Source: B10-G9 sp964627755
GTDB lineage: Bacteria > Chloroflexota > Anaerolineae > Anaerolineales > UBA11858
Direction of reading: 5' to 3'
Assembly (NCBI GenBank): GCA_964627755.1
Contig: CAZVIH010000057.1
Coordinates: forward strand, 1 to 14,689
DNA length: 14,689 bases
In this document: in pieces, positions 1 through 5,061 of the stretch
Layout of the letters: each line of letters opens with the position of its first letter
How positions within the stretch are numbered: the stretch's first letter is position 1
Program-made: the position numbers and the translations under genes
Notes under the pieces: model-generated
Seen by the model: the letters and a program-made list of their open reading frames with translations, nothing else
Databases searched by the model: none
What the model was told of the DNA's origin: nothing

Positions 1-62
1 ACCTAAGGATCAGGACGCTTGTAGATCCTCTGATCGGCGACTGTTAGGTTTTACTCTCGCTA

Positions 63-105
63 AATAATCAAAAAGACCTGTGATCCACAGGTCTTTTTGA
101 TTATT
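63..105. terminator. Perfect 20-bp hairpin terminator downstream of the BTAD regulator gene
   Basis: Arms 63-82 and 86-105 are perfect reverse complements with a three-base loop (ATC). The core is GACCTGTG/CACAGGTC, flanked by an A-run and a T-run on each strand, so it can act as a rho-independent terminator in both directions. On the minus strand it lies 16 bases after the stop of the regulator gene and should end that transcript. On the plus strand it could end transcription from a gene left of the window. The 62 bases before it show no gene I can support. Confidence 0.9.
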
Positions 106-120
106 TTTGACTTATACTCT

Positions 121-3100
121 CTATGAATTTTCCTTTTCCATTCTCGCGACTTCCGCTGGCATGTCTAAACGCTGGAAGATCCCTTTGGCTTCAGCCCACA
201 TTTTCTGGCCTTTTTTCTGATCGCCATTATTCATCTCATGTCTTGCCCAGGATCTTAAGGTATGAGCCAGTTCATCGTCGGCGCCCACTTTCCTGAAGAA
301 CTCCGCGCTCCTCTGGAAACACTCTTCAGCAGAAAGGGTTTCCTCAGCACCTTTAACTGACTTTCCTTTCTCAGAAGCGACTTTTCCCAGCGCTCGCCAG
401 GCCGCACCCAGGTGTTCCTTGGCACCGGTTTGAATACCCAGATCTAGGGCTTCCTGGGCGGCTTTTTCAGCATACTTTAGCTGACCCTGGCCTAAATAAG
501 ATTCGGCTAGAAAATAATAGGTCAGGGAAAGGCCTAACCAGCCGGATCCTTCCGTCAACACCAGCACCTCCCCCAGGTTATCCTCCGCCAGGGAGTATTC
601 TCCCAATCCTACCTGGGCCACCCCCAGGCTGAACAGATTTAATAGTTTCCAATCCCTGTCATCAAATTCCTCCATTATCCCCAGGGCTTTTTGATAAAGG
701 TCGACAGCCTGCTGATATTCCCCTAAATGGCTGGCGGTGTTGGCCAGATTTCCGGTAATTTTACCGATCCACCACTGGGCCAGGGTATCATTAACATCCT
801 GAAAAATTGAAATAGCATCATTTTTATGCTTGCGGGCCGTTCCGAAATCTCCCCGAACGTCCGCAATCAAGCCCAGTAGATTCAGGCAGCGTCCGACACC
901 TATCTGCTCTCCCTTTTGCTGGTGCATTGCCAATGCTTTTTCAAGAAGGGGTTCAGCCAGATCGACATCACCCAGGCGGTAGTTTTGCTGGCCCTTCATC
1001 AGGAGGGCATTGGCTTCCTCTTTTTGGCAACCATATTTTTTGGCAATGTCTTCAGCATTGGCGGTGCTTTCAAGGGCCTGTTTGAATTTACCCAGCCTGT
1101 CATAAACTGTGGCAACTGCCAACCAGGCCTGGGCCTCACTTTCAGGATCTCCAATAGTATGAGCAGCTTTGCTCATTTTAAGATAAGATACCACGGACTC
1201 TTCATAGCGGGCTAACCTCAAAAGCGTTTTGCCCATCCCGCTGTATAGCGCCACAGGTCGAGAGTCTTTTTCTTTCCAGCCAATCTCCTCTGCAGATTGA
1301 TAATATGCCAGGGCATCTGACTGAGCAAAAACCATTCTGGCCTGATCACCAGCCATTAAGTAATAATCCAGGGCTTTGTCCTTATTACCAGCCTGGTTAA
1401 ACTGGTAAGCTAACTGCGGCGAAATAATTTCAAGCTGCCCCTGATGGACCTCTTCCAGCGCCAGAGCGATCTTTTTATGGTAATGGGTCTTTCGATGGGG
1501 GCTGATCTCTTCGTACAGGATCTCCCTGAATTTATCATGGCTGAAGTTGTAGCCTTCGTTGCCCTCATCCCGGATCAAACGCCGGCTCCATAGTTCATCC
1601 AGGCTCCCGAGCAAATCAGCTTCCGGCATTTCTCCGGTTCGAAAAAGCAGTTCAAAATCAAAACCGCGTCCTACGGCTGATGCTAACGATGCCAGCTCGC
1701 GGGTTTTTGGTGATAAGGCGTTCAAACGGCTTTTGATCACAGCCTGTACTTTGGGCGGCATCCTGCTCAGATCTGTCCCGTCCCCGTAATCTTTCAGATA
1801 CCCTGCCCGGACCATTTCTGCCACAAAAAGGGGATTTCCCTCCGTTTCCTCGTAAAATCGGACGGCAGCTCTGGGTTCTAATTCCTCACCCCACATGTCC
1901 GATGCCAGCATGTGAACCTCTTCCAGGCTGAGGCGGTCCAGCAGGACTTCGGTGATTTTCCCTTTTTCGCCCAATTCCCCAAAGAAGGGGATCAGGGGGC
2001 TGTCTGCCAACAGATCCTCAGTTCGAACGCCAGCGATGATCATAAACTTCTTTTCTGTTTCATAGAACAGTATGAACCGCAGCCAATCCAGGGTATCCCG
2101 ATCACACCACTGCAGGTCATCCAACACGATCACCAATTTATTATCTATTCCCAATAAAGCATTGGTGCTGGCTTCAAACAGCCGTCCCCGTTTCCAGCTT
2201 TCACTGATCTTATCTGGATCAGGCAGGTCAGGATACTGGCTGCGGAGCTCCGGCAGCAGGCGGGCCAGTTCGATCAGCCTGGCTCTCTCCAGTTTTGAAA
2301 TTGCTTTCAGGACAGCTTCGTTCCTTAATAAGGCTGCCACCGGGGTGTAGGCCAGCTCATCCTCGGTGGGGTAGGAGCGTGTTTTCAGGCAGGTGATGGT
2401 GCCTTTCCTGGCCCAACGGATGAATTCATTCGACAGATAGGTTTTTCCAATGCCAGCTTCTCCCAGGATCACAACCAGGTGGCTGCCTGCCTGATATCCC
2501 AGCCAGGCCTCCTGGAGTTTATTCCAACTCTTCTCCCGCCCTACCAGCCTGGCTTTCTTTTCTGTTACCCGGGGCATTTCTGCAGCGGGAACTTCCCGTT
2601 CCATGATCTCCCGGTAGAGAATCTGGGTTTCATGACTGGGATCCATCCCCAATTCTTTCTCGAGTATTTCAACACATTGGTGGTAGACCCTTACAGCGCG
2701 GGCTTTATCCCTTTTAGTAATATATAAACGGATCAGATGCTGATAGTATCTTTCAGAGAGTTGATCCAGGCGGATGAGCTGGCGAACCATCTGGATGGCA
2801 TCATCAATATCTTTGTTCTCCTCCAGCATCTCCGACAGTTCTTCCACTATGTTGATATAGAACTGCCTGAGGCGCTCCCTTTCCGGTTGGATCCAATCAT
2901 CATAGCAGCTGGGCAGCAAATCGCCTGAATAAATCTCAGTTGCTGCGATCAAGGCTTGCCGGTGGGCATCCTGATCCTTCCCGCTGCCGGTCTTGTCAGC
3001 CTGCACAACTGCATTTCGGAATAGGTCCACATCCAGCTGGAGAGATGGATCTGGTTTCCACCACAGGGTCTGCTGATTGATCTCCAGGTAATGATCTACT

Positions 3101-3339
3101 TCGGGGAGAGCTCCCCTGAGTTTAAATAACATATTCCTGAGGTTGGTGCGGGCCTGGGATTCGTTGGAATCCGGCCAGAATAAAAAAGCCAGCTGCTGGC
3201 GAGATTGGGGAGCATCGCAGTGGATCAGTAAGTAGGAAAGGAAGGATTGCAGGCGAGGGGAGTCCAGGCCTTTGACCGGTATTCCGTCAGAGACAAGCTG
3301 AAAACTGCCCAAGAGGTGGATCTCTAATGATTTGGGCAA
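121..3339 (-). CDS. SARP-type transcriptional regulator: winged helix + BTAD + AAA/NTPase + TPR (1072 aa)
   Basis: Large signal-integrating transcription activator of the SARP/AfsR type. Residues 1-100 form an OmpR/SARP-like winged helix with the recognition region around 27-77. Residues 100-247 form the bacterial transcriptional activation domain (BTAD), all-helical. An AAA/STAND-like NTPase follows from about 263, with Walker A GEAGIGKT (293-300), Walker B LVIVLDDLQW (402-411) and an arginine-bearing IIAGVRTED strand near 435-442. From about 640 to the C-terminus the protein is tandem TPR-like helices, a likely sensor platform. There is no C-terminal LuxR-type HTH, so DNA binding must use the N-terminus. 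The start is TTG: an AGGAG lies 8 nt upstream, the fold begins at once (LEIHLLGSF), and no ATG occurs in frame before residue 70. It is intact, has its own promoter (3381-3409) and ends at a hairpin. Ligand and targets are not known from sequence; the adjacent heptamer array (3998-4060) is the best candidate target. Confidence 0.93.
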   Translation of the reverse strand: MPKSLEIHLLGSFQLVSDGIPVKGLDSPRLQSFLSYLLIHCDAPQSRQQLAFLFWPDSNESQARTNLRNMLFKLRGALPEVDHYLEINQQTLWWKPDPSLQLDVDLFRNAVVQADKTGSGKDQDAHRQALIAATEIYSGDLLPSCYDDWIQPERERLRQFYINIVEELSEMLEENKDIDDAIQMVRQLIRLDQLSERYYQHLIRLYITKRDKARAVRVYHQCVEILEKELGMDPSHETQILYREIMEREVPAAEMPRVTEKKARLVGREKSWNKLQEAWLGYQAGSHLVVILGEAGIGKTYLSNEFIRWARKGTITCLKTRSYPTEDELAYTPVAALLRNEAVLKAISKLERARLIELARLLPELRSQYPDLPDPDKISESWKRGRLFEASTNALLGIDNKLVIVLDDLQWCDRDTLDWLRFILFYETEKKFMIIAGVRTEDLLADSPLIPFFGELGEKGKITEVLLDRLSLEEVHMLASDMWGEELEPRAAVRFYEETEGNPLFVAEMVRAGYLKDYGDGTDLSRMPPKVQAVIKSRLNALSPKTRELASLASAVGRGFDFELLFRTGEMPEADLLGSLDELWSRRLIRDEGNEGYNFSHDKFREILYEEISPHRKTHYHKKIALALEEVHQGQLEIISPQLAYQFNQAGNKDKALDYYLMAGDQARMVFAQSDALAYYQSAEEIGWKEKDSRPVALYSGMGKTLLRLARYEESVVSYLKMSKAAHTIGDPESEAQAWLAVATVYDRLGKFKQALESTANAEDIAKKYGCQKEEANALLMKGQQNYRLGDVDLAEPLLEKALAMHQQKGEQIGVGRCLNLLGLIADVRGDFGTARKHKNDAISIFQDVNDTLAQWWIGKITGNLANTASHLGEYQQAVDLYQKALGIMEEFDDRDWKLLNLFSLGVAQVGLGEYSLAEDNLGEVLVLTEGSGWLGLSLTYYFLAESYLGQGQLKYAEKAAQEALDLGIQTGAKEHLGAAWRALGKVASEKGKSVKGAEETLSAEECFQRSAEFFRKVGADDELAHTLRSWARHEMNNGDQKKGQKMWAEAKGIFQRLDMPAEVARMEKENS

Positions 3340-3380
3340 AAAAAGAACTCCTGTCCATAGAAAAATGAAATCTATTTACC

Positions 3381-3409
3381 AGTATAGATGAGCGCTGGTG
3401 AGGTGTCAA
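3381..3409 (-). promoter_or_regulatory. Sigma70-type promoter of the BTAD regulator gene
   Basis: Read on the minus strand, a perfect -35 box TTGACA (3409-3404) is followed after exactly 17 bp by TATACT (3386-3381), one base off the -10 consensus. The predicted transcript starts near 3374 and has a leader of about 35 nt carrying the AGGAG of the TTG start. This points to steady, activator-independent expression of the regulator. No GAAACGC heptamer lies nearby, so there is no visible sign of autoregulation through that site. Confidence 0.8.
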
Positions 3410-3504
3410 ATAGAGGGTTCCATTAAATAGAATATCCCGGACTGAAAGAATATCCATGAACACGAGTTCAGGCCTGGTTTATTATTCAGAAATCTAGCTA
3501 AATA

Positions 3505-3559
3505 GACCGAAGACCGAGGGCAGAGGACCGACTCTGTCCTCCGTCTCCCGTCCTCTGTC
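3505..3559. repeat. Inverted array of seven-base units (GACNGAG-like), four on each strand
   Basis: On the plus strand four consecutive heptamers read GACCGAA, GACCGAG, GGCAGAG, GACCGAC (3505-3532). The following bases read as the same unit on the minus strand: GACAGAG (3559-3553), GACGGGA (3552-3546), GACGGAG (3545-3539), GACAGAG (3538-3532). The result is a purine-rich half facing a pyrimidine-rich half that can fold into an imperfect hairpin, for example AGAGGAC with GTCCTC. It lies between the 71-aa gene stop and the regulator promoter, so it may separate those transcripts. It has no T-run like a standard terminator. The period of seven is seen directly; any function is inferred. Confidence 0.65.
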
Positions 3560-3566
3560 GCAGGCA

Positions 3567-3782
3567 TCAGCTGACTAGTGAACGATCCGCCACCCGGCGC
3601 AGCAGGGCGTCGCCCCAAAGAACCAGGCGATAGCCGACTCGCTCTAACATCTGATCCCGAGCTTTTACCCGCTCATCCCGCAGGTTGCGGCTGAGCATTC
3701 TTACCAATCTCTGCTGCTTGGCCTCTCTGAGGCGGTCCTGCCGGACCTGCTCCTGGGTGTAATAGTCTTTCCAGCTCATCAT
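3567..3782 (-). CDS. Small hypothetical protein, 71 aa, related to the divergent 66-aa protein
   Basis: No known function. The start is the first of two consecutive ATGs (3782), 6 nt after an AAAGGAG ribosome site. The open frame runs further upstream to a GTG at 3962, but that extension looks non-protein-like and lacks a ribosome site at its start. The protein is rich in R, Q and E and predicted helical. Residues 7-30 hold the motif YY.......D.L.EA...RL...L, which aligns without gaps to residues 5-28 of the 66-aa protein at 4121 (9 of 24 identical, several K/R swaps). The C-terminal third (YRLVLWGDALLRRV) is a likely amphipathic helix that could touch membrane or partner. Short proteins with such a helix motif are, from memory, common as unannotated genes in Actinobacteria and Chloroflexota. 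It is followed by the heptamer array and then the regulator gene on the same strand. Transcription probably starts at the activator-type promoter near 3988, giving a leader of about 195 nt. Confidence 0.7.
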   Translation of the reverse strand: MMSWKDYYTQEQVRQDRLREAKQQRLVRMLSRNLRDERVKARDQMLERVGYRLVLWGDALLRRVADRSLVS

Positions 3783-3853
3783 AAGATTTCTCCTTTCTAG
3801 GTATTGTCTGATAGTTTTCTTTAAGAGCCTTCCAAAGCTCAGGCAGGTGAATG

Positions 3854-3931
3854 TTATTGCCTGGCACTTGCTCTTGTGTTTGCATTCCCTGTCTGGACCA
3901 CACGATCCTTCTGAATAACTGGGAAGTTCAT
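3854..3931 (-). CDS. Possible leader peptide, 25 aa (28 aa if it starts at TTG 3940)
   Basis: This short ORF lies in the long leader of the 71-aa gene. A very strong ribosome site AAGGAGG (3952-3946) precedes it: 5 nt to a TTG at 3940, or 14 nt to the in-frame ATG at 3931. The peptide begins MNFPVIQKD and ends at TAA 3856-3854, about 70 nt before the 71-aa start. It has no recognisable domain. Ribosomes loading here might affect translation of the downstream gene. The strong ribosome site is the main support; the peptide itself could be incidental. Confidence 0.3.
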   Translation of the reverse strand: MNFPVIQKDRVVQTGNANTRASARQ

Positions 3932-3982
3932 GGATAACAAGGCTGCCTCCTTTTTGGTTCACATTGCCTGATTTACATCAGC

Positions 3983-4015
3983 AGTATAGATAACAGGGCG
4001 TTTCAAGAGCGTTTC
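3983..4015 (-). promoter_or_regulatory. Activator-type promoter of the 71-aa gene (TATACT plus two upstream heptamers)
   Basis: On the minus strand a -10 box TATACT (3988-3983) lies 9 bp after GAAACGC (4004-3998), with a second copy 11 bp further upstream (4015-4009). There is no acceptable -35 box: the bases 17 bp upstream read CGCTCT. A good -10 with repeats in place of -35 is the layout of a promoter needing an activator, and matches SARP targets. Confidence 0.6.
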
Positions 4016-4060
4016 CTTTTAATGGAAAAAGAAACGCCAGGAGAAACGTTTTAGAAACGC
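3998..4060. promoter_or_regulatory. Symmetric operator array: five GAAACGC heptamers between divergent genes
   Basis: Two copies on the minus strand (3998-4004, 4009-4015) and three on the plus strand (4031-4037, 4043-4049 with last base T, 4054-4060). Spacing is 11 bp on the left, 12 and 11 bp on the right, so same-strand copies lie on one helix face. Outer and second copies, and both -10 boxes, are mirror-symmetric about 4029; only the copy at 4031 has no mirror partner. SARP/BTAD activators are known to bind direct heptamers one helical turn apart, close upstream of the -10. The nearby BTAD gene is therefore the leading candidate to bind here (inference). Confidence 0.7.
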
Positions 4061-4075
4061 CCCCTTTTGTATACT
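4031..4075 (+). promoter_or_regulatory. Activator-type promoter of the 66-aa gene (TATACT plus three upstream heptamers)
   Basis: The -10 box TATACT (4070-4075) lies 9 bp after the last GAAACGC copy (4054-4060). The -35 position reads CGTTTT, which is poor. Start of transcription is expected near 4082, giving a leader of about 40 nt that contains the AAGGAGG of the 66-aa gene. The box, the 9-bp gap and the repeat match the opposite promoter exactly. Confidence 0.6.
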
Positions 4076-4120
4076 GGCAGTGCAAGGGCAAGAAAGGGAT
4101 TATTAAACAAGGAGGTACTC

Positions 4121-4321
4121 ATGTTCAACCACTATTACGCTAAACGGGAACAGTACAAAGATTTACTCAAAGAAGCTGAGAAGGAACGGCTGCTGAAGCA
4201 GCTCAAAGAAGCCAACAAAGCCAGCAGCAAAGAATCTAATCCAAATGCAGACTGGTCGTGGTCAAGTTGGCTCCTAAAACTTAGCCACAGTCTAAAAGAA
4301 AGCAAATTATTATCCAGCTGA
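4121..4321 (+). CDS. Small hypothetical protein, 66 aa, related to the divergent 71-aa protein
   Basis: No known function. ATG at 4121 has an excellent AAGGAGG 5 nt upstream; the frame extends back to 4067 but that stretch carries the -10 box and is not coding. Residues 5-28 form a charged helix (YYAKREQYKDLLKEAEKERL) matching the 71-aa protein encoded across the operator. A polar linker rich in K, S and N follows (about 29-43), then a tryptophan-rich amphipathic segment WSWSSWLLKLSHSL (45-58) that may sit at a membrane surface. It is the first gene of a likely short plus-strand transcript running through the stem-loop at 4397 and the 83-aa gene to the terminator at 4849. Expression probably depends on the heptamer-binding activator. 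The good ribosome site and shared motif make it a real gene with fair certainty. Confidence 0.75.
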   Translation: MFNHYYAKREQYKDLLKEAEKERLLKQLKEANKASSKESNPNADWSWSSWLLKLSHSLKESKLLSS

Positions 4322-4396
4322 ACCCCAAGGTGGAAAATAAAATGCCACAAACAAATCCCGACTTTCAAGATCGAATCCGTTTCTTTCCCGCAAGCA

Positions 4397-4435
4397 AGAT
4401 CTAACCACTCTGCAGCCCGCGGGGTGGTTAGATCT
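4397..4435 (+). other. Stem-loop with perfect 12-bp arms between small genes
   Basis: AGATCTAACCAC (4397-4408) and GTGGTTAGATCT (4424-4435) are perfect reverse complements with a 15-base GC-rich loop. No T-run follows on the plus strand (next bases GCGGAATTTC), so it is not a standard intrinsic terminator. It might be a processing or partial-stop element after the 66-aa gene, or a protein-binding palindrome. The rest of the 4322-4490 gap shows nothing else I can name. Confidence 0.5.
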
Positions 4436-4496
4436 GCGGAATTTCAAGAACTTATTTGACCAGGGCCAGGAGGGTGAACCAAGACAGGAGGTGATT

Positions 4497-4541
4497 ATGA
4501 AAATTAGCCCAAGTTTTGTAATAAGCCAGATAAAAAATTAG
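4497..4541 (+). CDS. Possible 14-aa leader peptide MKISPSFVISQIKN
   Basis: ATG at 4497 follows a near-perfect ribosome site AGGAGGTGATT by a few bases, which is the reason to list it. The ORF ends at TAG 4541, 16 nt before the start of the 83-aa gene, so it could couple or attenuate translation of that gene. Its SPSFVI resembles SPSFII in the downstream protein (residues 21-26), though this could be chance. Whether it makes a functional peptide is unknown. Confidence 0.35.
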   Translation: MKISPSFVISQIKN

Positions 4542-4557
4542 ATTAAAGGAGATAAAA

Positions 4558-4809
4558 ATGAAGAAAGTTATGGCTGCAATTTCAATCTTGTTTATGGTGA
4601 TGCTGATAGAATCCTCCAGCCCATCCTTTATCATCCAGGTGGATCCCTCTTCAAGATGTTCATCTGTTATTGAAGATGATATGTCGTCCAATGGTTCCTT
4701 TGCGATTGCATCAGAACCTGGGGGGGTCACCTCATTTATGATCGAACAGCTGGACGGATCTTCTGGAAGTGTTTGCAAATTTGCTCAGTGGGAATACCTG
4801 TTCCACTGA
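4558..4809 (+). CDS. Hypothetical small, possibly exported or membrane-anchored protein, 83 aa
   Basis: I do not recognise this protein. ATG at 4558 has AAAGGAGA ending 5 nt upstream. Residues 1-18 (MKKVMAAISILFMVMLIE) look like a signal peptide or single membrane anchor: two lysines, then a hydrophobic run. No clear AXA cleavage site follows. The rest (19-83) is acidic, rich in serine, with cysteines at about 34 and 73 that could pair outside the cytoplasm. It ends just before a strong terminator, so it is the last gene of the plus-strand small-gene transcript. An overlapping minus-strand ORF (4452-4778) lacks a ribosome site and is taken as a shadow. Low-complexity composition leaves open that it is a decaying gene. 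Confidence 0.5.
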   Translation: MKKVMAAISILFMVMLIESSSPSFIIQVDPSSRCSSVIEDDMSSNGSFAIASEPGGVTSFMIEQLDGSSGSVCKFAQWEYLFH

Positions 4810-4848
4810 GCCGACCCAATACCAATCGATCACCTATAAATGTCATAG

Positions 4849-4894
4849 AATAAAGGGCAGCACCGTCGCTGCCCTTTATTGATTTTAATTTTAT
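4849..4894 (+). terminator. Rho-independent terminator after the small-gene transcript
   Basis: AATAAAGGGCAGC (4849-4861) pairs perfectly with GCTGCCCTTTATT (4868-4880) around a six-base loop ACCGTC, followed by GATTTTAATTTTATC. The GC core with T-rich tail is typical of an intrinsic terminator. It isolates the small genes from the synthase gene downstream. Confidence 0.9.
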
Positions 4895-4942
4895 CTGGGA
4901 TACAATTTCCTCTGGATGTTCAGAGTTATTTTCTGCTTCCAC

Positions 4943-4971
4943 TTATCGGCGGAGGTGGTCCACGATATAAT
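4943..4971 (+). promoter_or_regulatory. Candidate promoter of the cyclic glucan synthase gene
   Basis: A perfect TATAAT (4966-4971) lies between the upstream terminator and the synthase start. The -35 position at 17 bp spacing reads TTATCG (4943-4948), only a partial match to TTGACA. The predicted leader is about 84 nt. No GAAACGC repeats occur here, so the synthase is not an obvious member of the heptamer regulon. Confidence 0.45.
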
Positions 4972-5061
4972 GCAGGAGTAGTTGTGGTCCATCTTACCTA
5001 ACCAGGTATTTATTTAGCGGCAAAGCTAGTAGAACCAAAGGCAATATTAAAAAGAAGCTTG

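Noticed and set aside
1..49. Imperfect inverted repeat (ACCTAA/TTAGGT and GATCAG/CTGATC) at the left edge
   Set aside because: The arms are short, broken by an eight-base bulge, and cut off by the window edge, so no element can be supported.
3673..3885. Minus-strand ORF starting ATG 3885, with a protein-like first 40 residues (LPELWKALKENYQ, KSYDELERLL)
   Set aside because: It overlaps the better supported 71-aa gene in another frame, its AGGGA touches the ATG with no spacing, and its C-terminal part is proline/glycine-rich shadow sequence.
3783..3962. N-terminal extension of the 71-aa frame back to GTG 3962 (131 aa)
   Set aside because: A clear ribosome site marks ATG 3782, the extension has no fold-like pattern, and the shared motif with the 66-aa protein begins right after ATG 3782.
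4073..4120. Upstream extension of the 66-aa gene to 4067
   Set aside because: That stretch includes the -10 box and predicted transcript start; the AAGGAGG at 4109-4115 fixes the start at 4121.
4452..4778. Minus-strand ORF of 108 codons opposite the 83-aa gene, with an apparent membrane helix
   Set aside because: It starts at an alternative codon without a ribosome site and crosses the plus-strand leader; the plus frame has a strong ribosome site and terminator. Taken as a shadow.
4982..5012. Alternative synthase promoter TTGTGG ... TATTTA
   Set aside because: Spacing is 19 bp and both boxes are weak; the TATAAT at 4966 is better.
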